DNA of 64,000 bases from Antarctobacter heliothermus (GCF_002237555.1 NZ_CP022540.1:1116001-1180000); one strand, 5' to 3'. Counted from the first letter of the stretch, positions 6,983 through 17,116 are shown. Notes: a model not told the origin generated them from the sequence alone. Translations and numbers: made by a program.

Positions 6983-9154
6983 ATGCTGAGCCAATTGACC
7001 AGCCTGTTGGGCCTGACCCCCGCGTCACGGGGCCCGAACACCCAGACAGGCGAAGAACCGACAATCGATTTTGCGAGCGTTTTTGCCCGCGCTGAGGATG
7101 AGCAGCCGTCTTGGCACCTCGATCCGGATCCAATCGCCGAGAAAGAAGAGGGCGAAGAGGCGGAGGAGGTCCTGTTGTCAGGTGCCGAATCCGACGACGC
7201 GGTGGACGTAGACCACCTAGGGCCCCAGAGCGCGGAGGCGGATGAAGGTGATGTGCCATTGACGTCCGGGTTGGATCGGACCGAAGATTCGGACTGGTTT
7301 GATGAGGACGTTAGATTTCAGGATAAACTCGATCCGCGACTTGGAATGCGCGGTCACGACGCCCTTGTTGCAATACCTTATGCAACGGTCCCGCCGGACA
7401 ATCCTGTACCGACACGCGCTACTCCATCCCGGGTTTCGGTTGATGGTGGTGCGTTCGCGACCGTGCGCCTGAAAGAATCGGTGGACGTGAAAGAGGACGC
7501 TCCGCGGGTCATTTCAGAATCGGATGACATGATTGCGGCGCGTCGGAAAGATAGCGGTTTTGTCCCGGCAGCGACCGCAACCGCTCTTCCCGTTGACCCA
7601 TCAATTGATTTACCCCGCGGACTAACAACAGATCCAGCGATTCACGCAAAACAGGCCGCCGACCTCTCCAAACAGCCGAATCCGACTGACCCAGCTTTGA
7701 ATTCAAGGGCGCCGTTGGATATCGGCGAAGATGTAAGGAAAGTCACACGGGTTCCGCGCGGGGCGCCGGTTCAGCGAGAGTTGCCGGTCTTTCGGCTTGA
7801 TATGTCTGCCGCCGACCGATTTCCGCAACAGTTTTCCCGCACCGACGCGCCGCTGACCGCTCCGCAGAGGAGTACTGCACTCCCAATCGACGGTCTTGTT
7901 GGACAGCGCGCTATGGAGAGCGTTGCGTCTGGTTCGCCAGCGTCGACGGATGGTCTCATCGACTTGGACGCGCCGATTTCACAAGGCGAAACTCCTGATG
8001 AAACGGCACCAAACCCACCTGCAGACACAACACCACGGGTCGCGAAGGCGGGACCGGGTCCGATTTTTGAGCGGCAGGCCGGATCGTTTCAATTGTCTCC
8101 GGACCGCGGCCGCACTGTCCCAGTGACGACCACCGTGAAAGATCCACAATCCGCATTCCCTCGTGACGCAATCGAAACGCGGCGGGCGCGTGCAGGAACT
8201 ATCGTCGTGCCGACAACGGTTGCACCGGCACCTGCGATAAAGGTAGCGCCGCCGTCAGACTTGGGCGTGCTGATTGCGCCAGAGTTCATCCAACCCACAA
8301 GTGAGGGTGTAGATTCGCTCGAGGTAGTTGAAAAATCAGTGGTCGCTGCGGCCAAGATCCCCCAAGCTGCTGCCGAAAACTTCGTTTCCGGGTCACTGTC
8401 GAAACCTGGGGCGATGATCAGTTCGGACATAAACGAAAAGGTGAGCGTTTCGATTGCAGACCATCAATCCGCGAAAACGCGAATTGATGACCGCCATTTT
8501 CGCTTCGCCAAATCAGCAGGTGAGGACGGGATCGCCATCGACCGAGCGCATCAGACGCCGTCGACTGATCGGAAAGATTTCCACGCTGGCCCGGTTGGCT
8601 TACCAGCCCTTGGCAAACCCGGTCTGGGTGATGCCCGCGTGACATCCCCGATGTTGGCTGACTTTCTGGATGAGTCGTTGTCGGCCGAGTTGCGGGGGAC
8701 CGGGGCCGCAGCCGACCTGCGAACCCCAAGCGTACAGCTGCCACCGACGACATCCATCTCAAATCGCGCTGATGCAATGGCGACAGTGCGACAGGTGGCA
8801 GAAGGCATGGCACGGCTTTCAGAGGGCAGCGTCGAAATTCGGCTATCACCCGAAGAGCTGGGGCAAGTGCGTATGCAACTGGTGCCCTCTGACACGGGCA
8901 TGACTGTACATGTTTCGGCAGACCGGCCGGAGACTCTGGACCTGTTGCGACGCCATATCGACCAACTCGCGCGTGATCTTGCAGATGCCGGGTACGACGG
9001 GGCGTCTTTTACCTTTTCCGATGGAGGCGAAGGAAGACGTAGCGAGCAGCCGACGCCGGATGGCGACGACGCTCTTGTGGGCCAAGAAGATCAACGCGCA
9101 ATGCGGACCTCGGTGGCGCCAGCCGCACCCGATGGGCTGGACCTTAGATTCTAG
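6983..9154 (+). CDS. fliK: Flagellar hook-length control protein FliK
   Basis: 723 residues from the ATG at 6983, preceded by GGAG at 6974-6977; an upstream ATG at 6929 has no good ribosome-binding site and adds an Arg-rich stretch. The first 550 residues are acidic and Pro/Thr-rich, low in hydrophobic content, as in the ruler part of FliK. The C-terminal region around residues 610-690 is the conserved hook-length domain (EIRLSPEELGQVRMQLVPSD, then VHVSADRPETLDLLRRHIDQL), which switches export specificity from hook to filament. flgD follows after 8 bases, a typical fliK-flgD pair. Confidence 0.93.
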   Translation: MLSQLTSLLGLTPASRGPNTQTGEEPTIDFASVFARAEDEQPSWHLDPDPIAEKEEGEEAEEVLLSGAESDDAVDVDHLGPQSAEADEGDVPLTSGLDRTEDSDWFDEDVRFQDKLDPRLGMRGHDALVAIPYATVPPDNPVPTRATPSRVSVDGGAFATVRLKESVDVKEDAPRVISESDDMIAARRKDSGFVPAATATALPVDPSIDLPRGLTTDPAIHAKQAADLSKQPNPTDPALNSRAPLDIGEDVRKVTRVPRGAPVQRELPVFRLDMSAADRFPQQFSRTDAPLTAPQRSTALPIDGLVGQRAMESVASGSPASTDGLIDLDAPISQGETPDETAPNPPADTTPRVAKAGPGPIFERQAGSFQLSPDRGRTVPVTTTVKDPQSAFPRDAIETRRARAGTIVVPTTVAPAPAIKVAPPSDLGVLIAPEFIQPTSEGVDSLEVVEKSVVAAAKIPQAAAENFVSGSLSKPGAMISSDINEKVSVSIADHQSAKTRIDDRHFRFAKSAGEDGIAIDRAHQTPSTDRKDFHAGPVGLPALGKPGLGDARVTSPMLADFLDESLSAELRGTGAAADLRTPSVQLPPTTSISNRADAMATVRQVAEGMARLSEGSVEIRLSPEELGQVRMQLVPSDTGMTVHVSADRPETLDLLRRHIDQLARDLADAGYDGASFTFSDGGEGRRSEQPTPDGDDALVGQEDQRAMRTSVAPAAPDGLDLRF

Positions 9155-9162
9155 GAGACAAC

Positions 9163-9849
9163 ATGACCGAAATCACCTCAACACCGCCGCTTTACAGTAG
9201 CAATTCGACTCTAGCCTCCGGCGATTCGGGCGTCGTTACGGAAACCAAGCAGGCTGTGAGTTCGGACTTCGACACGTTTCTTAAAATGCTGACCGTGCAA
9301 CTTCAGAATCAGGACCCGCTCAACCCGGTGGATTCCACTGACTATGCAACGCAACTGGCGACCTTTTCGTCGGTGGAACAGCAAGTTCTCACTAACGACC
9401 TGCTGCGCGAAGTCAGCGCCACCCTGAGCGGCAATGCACTGCAAGAATTGAGCGGATGGATCGGGATGGAGGCGCTGGTGCGCGCACCGACGTTGTTCAA
9501 CGGCACTCCGGTTGCCGTCCGGCCTGATTATGCACAAGAGGCCGACGACGCGGCCCTGGTCGTGCGGGATGCGAGCGGGACCGTTGTTCAACGGTTCTCC
9601 TTGGAGCCTGGTCAGGAAGAGGTATACTGGGCCGGCACGGATGAATCGGGAGCCACGCTTCCGATTGGCATCTACCGTTTCGAAGTCGAGAGCTATCAGG
9701 ATGAGACGTTGATCGACACCAAAGTTGCCCAAGTTTACAGCCAAATCCAAGAAGTGCGAAAGGATGGCGACCTGCTGCAATTGAGGCTGTCGGACGGCTC
9801 TGAACTTGAACCTGGGCAAATTGAAGGGCTGCGTGCGCCGCAAGTCTGA
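9163..9849 (+). CDS. flgD: Flagellar hook capping protein FlgD
   Basis: 228 residues. FlgD forms the temporary scaffold at the tip of the growing hook. The conserved N-terminal block is clear near residues 35-80 (FDTFLKMLTVQLQNQDPLNP, then TQLATFSSVEQQ), followed by a beta-rich Tudor/FN3-like C-terminal part with GIYRFEVE. A GGAGACAAC ribosome-binding site precedes the start. It is last in the fliK-flgD unit and is followed by a hairpin at 9884-9909. Confidence 0.95.
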   Translation: MTEITSTPPLYSSNSTLASGDSGVVTETKQAVSSDFDTFLKMLTVQLQNQDPLNPVDSTDYATQLATFSSVEQQVLTNDLLREVSATLSGNALQELSGWIGMEALVRAPTLFNGTPVAVRPDYAQEADDAALVVRDASGTVVQRFSLEPGQEEVYWAGTDESGATLPIGIYRFEVESYQDETLIDTKVAQVYSQIQEVRKDGDLLQLRLSDGSELEPGQIEGLRAPQV

Positions 9850-10267
9850 AGAGAATCCAGTTTCCCGGCAAGGCCGTCGATCAGGGGGTAGGTTTGTTTT
9901 ATTACCCCCGATTACCCTAGGCGCAGCCCGATACTAGCGGGCCTCAAAGACATTCGCACAGTGTTTTGGCGAATCATTGCTGAGGCAGATGTTGTTGGTA
10001 AGGGCAAACTGTAAAATCAGTGTGCCTTTTCCTATCTTTCTGAATCTAAATACTTATCTTGTATTCTGAATCAAGAAATCTACCGAACATTACCGTAGGG
10101 AAATCAGCAACGGGCATGTTTGTTGCCGATTTGACGCGCATTTACGCAAGTGCAGCAAGGATTTGGTCGCTTGCCTGCAATTGTCATTTGAACGCGAAAC
10201 GGTTTGTGTGTACGTTCAGAGCTGTCGGGCGCGCTGCGTCCAAGCTTGCACAGTTTTGGAGAACAAC
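9850..10267. other. 418-base gene-free interval between flgD and a small membrane-protein gene
   Basis: No credible coding region. It holds a 7-bp hairpin (GGGGGTA 9884-9890 with TACCCCC 9903-9909) that may end the fliK-flgD message, a 6-bp inverted repeat ATTCGC/GCGAAT at 9952-9957 and 9969-9974, and an AT-rich stretch at about 10020-10090 that is unlike the surrounding GC-rich DNA. Within that stretch CTGAATC occurs twice, at about 10040 and 10066. The AT-rich part is the likely promoter and long leader of the small gene at 10268. Confidence 0.5.
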
Positions 10268-10453
10268 ATGAAAAAGCTTTCGATCATTGCTGCCGCCGCA
10301 GCGATCGCAGCTGCAGCAGCCGCTCCCGTGGCCGCTCAGGAAAACACTCAAGATCCGTTCGTGTCGACCGCAGATACGGAACTCACCGCACTTGCCGTCC
10401 TCGGCGGTATCGCTGTGATCATCGCGATCGCAGCAGGCAGCGGCACCGACTGA
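10268..10453 (+). CDS. Small Ala-rich exported or membrane protein, unknown function
   Basis: 61 residues from the ATG at 10268, preceded by GGAGAACAAC. Residues 1-23 look like a signal peptide (MKKLSIIAAAAAIAAAAAAP, then VAAQ) with a likely cleavage after AQ. The mature part has a short polar segment rich in Asp/Thr and then one hydrophobic helix (LTALAVLGGIAVIIAIAAGS), ending TD. Short signal-peptide proteins with one helix like this are found in Rhodobacterales but I cannot name the family. It stands alone with its own leader and a strong terminator, which argues that it is a real, independently transcribed gene. Confidence 0.7.
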   Translation: MKKLSIIAAAAAIAAAAAAPVAAQENTQDPFVSTADTELTALAVLGGIAVIIAIAAGSGTD

Positions 10454-10474
10454 TATTCGGTCCAAGAATTCATG

Positions 10475-10503
10475 AAAACGGCGGCTCATTGAGCCGCCGT
10501 TTT
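10475..10503. terminator. Bidirectional intrinsic terminator
   Basis: A 13-bp stem (AAAACGGCGGCTC at 10475-10487 with GAGCCGCCGTTTT at 10491-10503) closes an ATT loop and runs into TTTTTCTTT on the plus strand. Reading the minus strand gives AAAA before and TTTT after as well, so it can end both the small gene on plus and ubiB on minus. Confidence 0.9.
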
Positions 10504-10543
10504 TCTTTGGTCAAAACCGTGATCAGGTTGGCATGCTTCAGGA

Positions 10544-12076
10544 TCAACCAGCCATCAACACCAACAGCATTACTACGGCACCCAGACAGCTTCCCAGCGC
10601 GGTCCACGCTATGCGGGCGGGCCACGGACTTGGAGATTCTGCTGTTTCCGGTTGGGATTGCCGTATCAGTGCCGCCTCGACGAGTTTTGGCAATCTGGGA
10701 CCAAACCGCGCCATCACCACAGCCGTCTTCCACAGGTCTTGCGCGACCGCCTTTGGGCCAATGGACTCCTTGATGTAGGCTTCGACCACGGGATGCGCGA
10801 CTTTCCAGATGTTCATGCGTGGGTCCAGTGAACGCGCTACCCCCTCGACCACTACCATGGTGCGTTGCAGCAAAATCAATTCGGTCCGCGTCTCCATGCC
10901 AAAGCGTTCGGTCACTTCGAACAAATAGGCCAGCAGTTTGCCCATCGAAATCCGCGTGGCATCCATCCCAAAGATCGGCTCTCCCACAGCGCGCAAGGCG
11001 CGGGCAAATTCATCGACATCGCGATCCGCAGGGACATACCCGGCCTCGAAATGTACCTCTGCCACGCGTTTGTAGTCCCGCTGGATAAAACCAAACAGAA
11101 TCTCGGCGTAGACCCGACGGGTGTATTCGTCGATATGGCCCATGATGCCAAAGTCATAGGCGACGATATCGCCATTAGCCGCGACCTTCAGGTTGCCCTG
11201 ATGCATGTCGGCGTGGAAAAACCCGTCGCGCAGCGCGTGGTTGAGGAACAGTTGCAGCACGCGTTCTGACAGGTTGACCCGGTTGTGACCCGCCGCGTCC
11301 AGCGCGTCGTTGTCGCCCAGCGCCACGCCCTCGACCCAGCCCATCGTCATCACCCGACGACCAGACCATGGCCACTTGACCGCAGGCAGTGCGAATCCTG
11401 CATCATCAGCAGTGTTGGCAGCAAACTCGCTGGCAGCCGCAGATTCCAGTCGGAGATCCAATTCCCCTGACACAACGCCTTCGAAATGCGCGATCACTTC
11501 CTTGGGATGCAAACGACGGGATGCGGGCGACAGGTGTTCAATCATCCAAGCGGCAAAATAAAACGCGTCGATATCTTTCTGAAAGGCGCGCTCGACGCCC
11601 GGACGCAATACCTTGACGGCAACGGTTTCACCACTGTCATGCAGCACCGCCTTGTGGACTTGGGCAATGGAGGCTGCGGCCACGGGTTCACTGAAATAGG
11701 AAAAAACGTCATCTACCGGGACGCCGAGTTCCTCGGTAACTTGTCGTTTGGCCTCGTGGATGGGGAAGGGCGGCAGCTTGTCCTGCAAAACGCGCAATTC
11801 CTGCGCCATGTCATCGCCGACCACGTCAGGCCGAGTCGACAGGATCTGGCCAAACTTGATGTAGGCCGGTCCCAGCGCCGTCAGCGCCCGAACCACCGGC
11901 GGCATTGCCGGATCGCCCTCATCCCCGAGCCAGCGGAACGGGCGGCCCAGAACGCGCGCGGCAATCCGCAGCGGCGCAGGGGCCTCTAGCGCGTCCAGCA
12001 CGGCGCGCATGGCGCCGGTGCGTTCCAGTGTAGCGCCTGTCCGGATCAGCCGCCAGATGTTGTGCGGTCCGCGCAT
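10544..12076 (-). CDS. ubiB: UbiB-family ubiquinone biosynthesis kinase-like protein
   Basis: 510 residues from the ATG at 12076, one base after the ubiE stop; an upstream start would add 12 residues overlapping ubiE. UbiB (ABC1/ADCK family) is an atypical ATPase needed for the hydroxylation steps of ubiquinone synthesis. The diagnostic KxGQ motif is in AYIKFGQILSTRPD near residue 85, followed by an Ala-rich loop (PVAAASIAQVHKA), the catalytic-loop region HADMHQGNLKV and DFG in AYDFGIMGHID. The C-terminus carries one hydrophobic helix, as expected for membrane association. Operon with ubiE. Confidence 0.95.
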   Translation of the reverse strand: MRGPHNIWRLIRTGATLERTGAMRAVLDALEAPAPLRIAARVLGRPFRWLGDEGDPAMPPVVRALTALGPAYIKFGQILSTRPDVVGDDMAQELRVLQDKLPPFPIHEAKRQVTEELGVPVDDVFSYFSEPVAAASIAQVHKAVLHDSGETVAVKVLRPGVERAFQKDIDAFYFAAWMIEHLSPASRRLHPKEVIAHFEGVVSGELDLRLESAAASEFAANTADDAGFALPAVKWPWSGRRVMTMGWVEGVALGDNDALDAAGHNRVNLSERVLQLFLNHALRDGFFHADMHQGNLKVAANGDIVAYDFGIMGHIDEYTRRVYAEILFGFIQRDYKRVAEVHFEAGYVPADRDVDEFARALRAVGEPIFGMDATRISMGKLLAYLFEVTERFGMETRTELILLQRTMVVVEGVARSLDPRMNIWKVAHPVVEAYIKESIGPKAVAQDLWKTAVVMARFGPRLPKLVEAALIRQSQPETAESPSPWPARIAWTALGSCLGAVVMLLVLMAG

Positions 12077-12077
12077 C

Positions 12078-12830
12078 TCAGAGCTTCCAGCCAGAGTGCA
12101 GACAGGCCACACCCATGGTCAGGTTGCGGTACTTGGCGTTCTCGAACCCCGCCTGCTGCACCATGTCCAGAAACGTCTCCTGATCTGGAAATTTTCGAAT
12201 AGATTCAACGAGGTATTGATAGCTGTCTCGGTCCTGCGCGATCACTTGTCCCAGCCGGGGGATGATGGTGAAGGAATACAGGTCATAGACCTTTTGCATC
12301 AGATCGTTGGGAATCTGGCTGAACTCCAGCACCATCAGCCGTCCGCCGGGCCGGAGCACGCGAAACGCCTCATTCAGCGCCTCTTGCGGGCGGGTCACGT
12401 TCCGGATGCCAAAGGAGATTGTGTAGACGTCAAAGGTGCTATCGGGAAACGGCAGCGCCATCGCATCGCCCACAACCCAGTTCAGCTGGTCTCCCATTGC
12501 ATCCGCCTCGGCTCGCTTGCGGCCCTCGACCAGCATTGGTTCGGTCAGGTCCAGCACGGTGGCATGGCCGTGGCCTGCGCGTTTGAGAAACCGGAAAGAG
12601 ATGTCGCCGGTGCCGCCGGCCACATCCAGCAGGCGCTGGCCGGGACGCGGCGCAAGCCAGTCCATCATCGCATCTTTCCAAATACGGTGAATGCCAAGGG
12701 ACATCGCGTCGTTCATCACGTCGTACTTGGACGCGACCGAGCTAAAGACCCCCTGCACGCGACCGGCCTTTTCGCCTTCCGGTACCTCGGTAAAGCCAAA
12801 ATGCGTTGTTTTTCCGCTGTCTTCGCTCAT
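12078..12830 (-). CDS. ubiE: Ubiquinone/menaquinone biosynthesis C-methyltransferase UbiE
   Basis: 250 residues from the ATG at 12830 ([17 protein letters not shown]); the longer reading frame upstream runs into the divergent mutM region. SAM-dependent methylation of the demethylated quinone ring. The SAM-binding motif I is [13 protein letters not shown], and the family signatures [17 protein letters not shown] and SFGIRNV are intact, as is [15 protein letters not shown]. It is the first gene of ubiE-ubiB and is divergent from mutM with 76 bases between starts. Confidence 0.97.
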   Translation of the reverse strand: MSEDSGKTTHFGFTEVPEGEKAGRVQGVFSSVASKYDVMNDAMSLGIHRIWKDAMMDWLAPRPGQRLLDVAGGTGDISFRFLKRAGHGHATVLDLTEPMLVEGRKRAEADAMGDQLNWVVGDAMALPFPDSTFDVYTISFGIRNVTRPQEALNEAFRVLRPGGRLMVLEFSQIPNDLMQKVYDLYSFTIIPRLGQVIAQDRDSYQYLVESIRKFPDQETFLDMVQQAGFENAKYRNLTMGVACLHSGWKL

Positions 12831-12906
12831 GGGTCTTGCTGTCCTGTTGTGTCCCGCTTTCTTATAGGGTGCCGCCGGGGTGATACAATGTGAAGGACGC
12901 CACACG

Positions 12907-13758
12907 ATGCCCGAATTGCCCGAAGTCGAGACAGTCCGTCGCGGGCTGGCCCCCGTGATGGAGGGGCAAGAGATCGCGCGCGCGCTGGTCAACCGCCCTG
13001 ATCTGCGCTGGCCGTTCCCCGATCGCATGGCCGAACGGCTGACCGGCGCGCGGGTCAACCGGCTATGGCGGCGGTCGAAATACATCCTTGCTGACCTGTC
13101 GACCGGAGAGTCGTTGCTGATCCACCTTGGCATGTCCGGTCGGATGCTGGTGTCCGGCGATCCGCTTGGCCGGTTTGTGCATGAACACGCGGCGCCACAA
13201 AAGCATGACCATGTGGTGTTGGACATGGGGCAGGGCGCGCGGATCACCTTCAATGATCCGCGCCGGTTCGGCGCGATGGACCTATTGACCACCGAGGCGG
13301 CAGACCGCCATCCGCTGTTGGCGGTTCTTGGGCCGGAACCTTTGGGCAACGAATTCAGCGAATCTTACCTGATTGCCGCGCTAAAGGGGCGTAAAACGCC
13401 CATCAAATCGGCACTTCTAGATCAAAAAAACATCGCCGGTTTGGGCAATATCTATGTCTGCGAGGCTTTGTTTCGCACCGGCATTCATCCCGCACGCAAG
13501 GTCAACCAGATCTCTGAGGTGCGTCTTGCGGGACTTGTTCCGGTGGTCCGGGAGGTGTTGCAAGACGCTATTGCGGCAGGCGGATCGTCGCTCCGGGATT
13601 TCCGCCAAGCCGATGGAGAACTTGGATATTTCCAGCACAGCTTTGACGTCTACGGGCGTGAAGGACAGCCCTGCCGATCCGAGGGCTGCACCGATACGGT
13701 CAGGCGCATTGTGCAATCGGGGCGATCTTCCTTCTATTGCCCAACCTGTCAAAGATAG
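12907..13758 (+). CDS. mutM: Formamidopyrimidine-DNA glycosylase MutM (Fpg)
   Basis: 283 residues from the ATG at 12907, chosen because the mature protein must begin PELPEVE: the N-terminal proline is the catalytic nucleophile that forms a Schiff base with oxidised purines such as 8-oxoguanine. [10 protein letters not shown] is followed by the conserved helix-two-turn-helix region ([18 protein letters not shown]) and a C-terminal zinc finger with Cys residues in GQPCRSEGC and FYCPTCQR. An enoyl-CoA hydratase gene follows after 64 bases. Confidence 0.97.
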   Translation: MPELPEVETVRRGLAPVMEGQEIARALVNRPDLRWPFPDRMAERLTGARVNRLWRRSKYILADLSTGESLLIHLGMSGRMLVSGDPLGRFVHEHAAPQKHDHVVLDMGQGARITFNDPRRFGAMDLLTTEAADRHPLLAVLGPEPLGNEFSESYLIAALKGRKTPIKSALLDQKNIAGLGNIYVCEALFRTGIHPARKVNQISEVRLAGLVPVVREVLQDAIAAGGSSLRDFRQADGELGYFQHSFDVYGREGQPCRSEGCTDTVRRIVQSGRSSFYCPTCQR

Positions 13759-13822
13759 CTTGAACCATGTGACTGAAATGCTAAGGCTTGGCCCCTGACG
13801 GAACCGGACGGAGCCCCAGACC

Positions 13823-14599
13823 ATGGCCTATGAGACGATCATCGTCGAAGTAGAAGACCACGTCGCCACCATCAAACTGAACCGCCCCGACGCCATGAAT
13901 GCGCTGAACTCTCACCTGTTGGGAGAGTTGTCAGACGCGCTGGCCGATGCGGATCAGAACGACAAGGTGCGCTGCGTTATCATCACCGGCTCACCCAAGG
14001 CTTTTGCCGCGGGTGCCGACATCAAGGAAATGTCGGAGAAAAGCTATGTAGAGATGTTCCTTTCGGACTTCTTCGGACGCGAAGGCAATGCCATCACCTC
14101 GACCAGAAAGCCGATCATCGCGGCCGTGTCGGGGTATGCGCTGGGCGGCGGCTGTGAACTTGCGATGATGTGCGATTTCATCATCGCCGGTGACAACGCG
14201 AAATTCGGTCAACCCGAGATCAACTTGGGTGTCATGCCCGGCTTGGGCGGGACACAGCGCCTGACCCGCTTTGTTGGAAAATCCAAGGCCATGGACATGA
14301 ACCTGACCGGGCGTTTCATGGACGCCGAAGAGGCCGAGCGTGCAGGGCTTGTCAGCCGTGTCGTGCCAGCAAAGAAGTTAATGGAAGAGGCACGTTCTGC
14401 CGCGGAGAAGGTGGCGGAGAAATCCTTGATTTCGACCATTGCCTGCAAGGAAGCGGTAAACCGCGCCTATGAAACGACGCTGGCAGAGGGGCTGTTGTAC
14501 GAACGCCGCCTGTTCCACGCGCTGTTTGCGACCGAAGACCAAAAAGAAGGCATGGCCGCCTTTTCGGAAAAGCGCACCGCCCAGTTCCGCGATCGCTAA
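13823..14599 (+). CDS. Enoyl-CoA hydratase
   Basis: 258 residues, crotonase family. Adds water to trans-2-enoyl-CoA in fatty-acid beta-oxidation or related degradation. The oxyanion-hole regions [11 protein letters not shown] and [16 protein letters not shown] are present, with the catalytic glutamates in the GCELAM helix and in [19 protein letters not shown], so it looks like an active hydratase and not an isomerase-only relative. The mid-region and C-terminal helices end in [13 protein letters not shown], typical of short-chain enoyl-CoA hydratases. It is monocistronic as seen here. Confidence 0.93.
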   Translation: MAYETIIVEVEDHVATIKLNRPDAMNALNSHLLGELSDALADADQNDKVRCVIITGSPKAFAAGADIKEMSEKSYVEMFLSDFFGREGNAITSTRKPIIAAVSGYALGGGCELAMMCDFIIAGDNAKFGQPEINLGVMPGLGGTQRLTRFVGKSKAMDMNLTGRFMDAEEAERAGLVSRVVPAKKLMEEARSAAEKVAEKSLISTIACKEAVNRAYETTLAEGLLYERRLFHALFATEDQKEGMAAFSEKRTAQFRDR

Positions 14600-14853
14600 A
14601 GAAATTCCGTACAGCGCATGCGCGGATTGTGCTTGCGCTGTGCATGTCCTGTGCGTCGGCCTTTTGGGGGTGCGCGGGGCGACGGGCAGAAAAGCCTTGC
14701 CCGCCCCGGGGTGCTCTACTATAGACGCCCGTCATACATGCGCGTGATGCCCGCTTGGCAAGAATCGGTTCAGCACGGGATGCTGAATCTGTCGGCGGCT
14801 TGCGCTTTGAAAAACGAATATCGTCGACAGACAGAAAAACAGGACCGATCATC

Positions 14854-15117
14854 ATGGCCAATTCGCCCCAGGCAAAGAAACGCGCCCGCCAGAACGAGAA
14901 ACGCTATGCCGTGAACAAGGCACGCCTTTCCCGTATCCGCACCTATCTGCGCAAAGTAGAAGAGGCGATTGCTTCGGGTGACAAGGAGGCGGCAACTGCT
15001 GCCTTGCGCGCCGCCCAGCCAGAACTGATGCGCGGTGTTACCAAAGGCATTTTCCACAAGAATACCGCGTCGCGCAAGATGTCGCGCCTGGCTGCACGAG
15101 TCAAAGCGGTCAGCTAA
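14854..15117 (+). CDS. rpsT: 30S ribosomal protein S20
   Basis: 87 residues, from the ATG at 14854; a longer frame starting upstream has no family similarity before [18 protein letters not shown]20 is a basic three-helix protein that binds 16S rRNA early in small-subunit assembly. The lysine/arginine-rich N-terminus and the [20 protein letters not shown] ending are characteristic. A TTGCCC/CTATAG pair near 14697-14724 with a 16-base spacer could be its promoter. A strong terminator follows at 15145-15173. Confidence 0.97.
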   Translation: MANSPQAKKRARQNEKRYAVNKARLSRIRTYLRKVEEAIASGDKEAATAALRAAQPELMRGVTKGIFHKNTASRKMSRLAARVKAVS

Positions 15118-15144
15118 GCTCGATCAATATCTAGTAGACTTTTG

Positions 15145-15173
15145 AAAGGACGCTACATTATGTGGCGTCCTTT
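15145..15173 (+). terminator. Intrinsic terminator of rpsT
   Basis: AAAGGACGCTACA (15145-15157) pairs with TGTGGCGTCCTTT (15161-15173), giving a 13-bp stem with one G-T pair and a three-base loop, running into TTTTT. It ends rpsT transcription and separates it from dnaA. Confidence 0.92.
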
Positions 15174-15602
15174 TTGCATCTATAACCATTTGATCACAGT
15201 GGAGATTCTTTTTGGCCGAACTCCGAGTCAAGCTGTAGTTTCGGTTGCCGGGTCTTGGCGAAGGTTGCTAGTTTCACCAAGCGAGTCACCAATCGCAGGG
15301 GGGACAAGGCTGCCGGTTGTTATGCGCTGTTGGGGTGCAGGCAATCATGCTTGTTGAAGGGCCAGAAAGGCCATCGATGAGTCTCGGGGGAAACCCCGGC
15401 CGTGTCCATAGGATAGAAATAGCGGGCCGCAGTTCGGACGCGTCGGATGGGACTGATCCGGGGTGTTGTGCGGTCTATATCATGGGGTTCACTCCCCCAC
15501 CTTTGCGTCTGTGCAGGGGGTGATATCGCTGTTCCTCCTGCAGGGTGTTCGCCGCCGAAGGTCAATCGGCGTGGGGACCGTGGAACGAGGACAAACTGGC
15601 AG
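15174..15602. other. Long leader/promoter interval upstream of dnaA
   Basis: About 430 bases with no credible gene. It contains a short GC hairpin near 15385-15396 (CGGGG...CCCCG) and the ribosome-binding region of dnaA (GAACGAGGACAAAC just before 15603). I looked for DnaA-box 9-mers on both strands and found none closer than two mismatches (TTGATCACA at about 15190), and the interval is not unusually AT-rich, so I do not call an origin here. Confidence 0.5.
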
Positions 15603-16961
15603 ATGACCAAAGACCAATGGGGGGCCTTGCAGGATCAGATCAGCAAGGCTGTCGGGCATAATAACTACAAGACATGGATCGAACCGCTGCGCTTTGTGGG
15701 GACAAGCGCGGACGGGATCGTCTCCTTGCAGGCACCTACGAACTTCTTCAGCAATTATGTCTCACAGAACTATGGGGACTTGTTGTTGCAGCATGTGTCG
15801 CGGGCGTCGCACGACGTGCGCAAGCTGGACATCAAGGTCGCATCGGCTTTGGCCGAAACCGAAGTTGCTGCGCCGCAACCGAAACCTGCGCGAGCGGCCC
15901 CGCCGTCCGGGCGGGATAATTTGCCGGGCGCGCCGCTTGACGGTCGGTTCACCTTTGACACCTTTGTGGTGGGCAAGCCGAACGAACTGGCCCATGCGGC
16001 GGCGAAACGCGTGGCCGAAGGTGGCCCTGTATCGTTCAATCCGCTGTTCCTCTATGGCGGCGTCGGACTTGGTAAGACGCACCTGATGCACGCGATTGCC
16101 TGGGAACTCACCCAGCGCAATCCGCATCTGGCGGTGCTGTATCTGTCGGCGGAACAGTTCATGTACCGCTTTGTGCAGGCGCTGCGCGAACGCAAGATGA
16201 TGGATTTCAAAGAAATGTTCCGCTCTGTCGATGTGCTGATGGTCGATGACGTGCAGTTCATCGCCGGCAAGGACAGCACGCAGGAAGAATTCTTTCACAC
16301 CTTCAACGCGCTGGTGGATCAGAACAAGCAGATTATCATCTCGGCCGACCGTGCGCCGGATGAGATCAAAGATCTGGAAAACCGCATCCGCAGTCGCCTG
16401 CAATCGGGTTTGGTCGTCGATCTGCACCCGACCGACTATGAACTGCGCCTAGGGATCTTGCAGACCAAGGTCGAAGGCTATCGCGCCATGCATCCCGATC
16501 TGCACATCGACGACGGAGTGCTGGAATTCCTTGCGCACCGGATCAGCACCAATGTCCGTGTTCTCGAAGGAGCGCTGACACGTCTGTTTGCTTTTGCCTC
16601 GCTGGTTGGCAAGCCGATCAACATGGATCTGGTGCAGGACAGCCTTGCGGATGTGCTGCGTGCCTCGGAACGCAAGGTTTCTATAGATGAGATCCAGCGC
16701 AAGGTTGCCGAGCATTATAACATCCGTCTGTCGGACATGATCGGGCCGAAGCGGGTGCGCAACTTTGCCCGGCCTCGACAGGTGGCGATGTATCTGTGCA
16801 AACAGCTGACTTCGCGTTCTTTGCCAGAGATCGGGCGGCGCTTTGGTGGGCGCGACCACACCACTGTCATGCACGGGGTACGGCGGATCGAGGAACTGCG
16901 CCAGCAAGACGGGCAGATCGACGAGGACGTCGAAATGCTGCGCCGGGCGCTTGAAGCCTGA
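15603..16961 (+). CDS. dnaA: Chromosomal replication initiator DnaA
   Basis: 452 residues from the ATG at 15603 (MTKDQWGALQDQISKAVGHN). Domain I is residues 1-75, a Pro/Ala linker follows to about 110, the AAA+ domain III has the Walker A loop GGVGLGKT at 152-159 and Walker B in VLMVDDVQFI, and domain IV contains the DNA-binding signature GGRDHTTVMHGVRRIEEL. DnaA binds DnaA boxes at oriC and unwinds the origin. It heads the classic dnaA-dnaN-recF-gyrB order with rpsT upstream. Confidence 0.98.
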   Translation: MTKDQWGALQDQISKAVGHNNYKTWIEPLRFVGTSADGIVSLQAPTNFFSNYVSQNYGDLLLQHVSRASHDVRKLDIKVASALAETEVAAPQPKPARAAPPSGRDNLPGAPLDGRFTFDTFVVGKPNELAHAAAKRVAEGGPVSFNPLFLYGGVGLGKTHLMHAIAWELTQRNPHLAVLYLSAEQFMYRFVQALRERKMMDFKEMFRSVDVLMVDDVQFIAGKDSTQEEFFHTFNALVDQNKQIIISADRAPDEIKDLENRIRSRLQSGLVVDLHPTDYELRLGILQTKVEGYRAMHPDLHIDDGVLEFLAHRISTNVRVLEGALTRLFAFASLVGKPINMDLVQDSLADVLRASERKVSIDEIQRKVAEHYNIRLSDMIGPKRVRNFARPRQVAMYLCKQLTSRSLPEIGRRFGGRDHTTVMHGVRRIEELRQQDGQIDEDVEMLRRALEA

Positions 16962-17116
16962 TCAGAGTTGTGGGAAATATGTGGCGCGCCGGGTCTGGTG
17001 CGCCGCAACGCCTTGACGCCTAGACAAAAGAGCAACACAAATCCGTAAAACCGGCTTGGAGTGCTGGCCAGCGCAGGCTAGGCTGCGCGTCCCGGCAGTG
17101 CGGAGAGGGTAGGGCG

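Noticed and set aside
15185..15200. TTGATCACA as a DnaA box near dnaA
   Set aside because: It differs from the TTATNCACA consensus at two positions and has no neighbouring copies; TGTGGGAAA near 16967 was rejected for the same reason.
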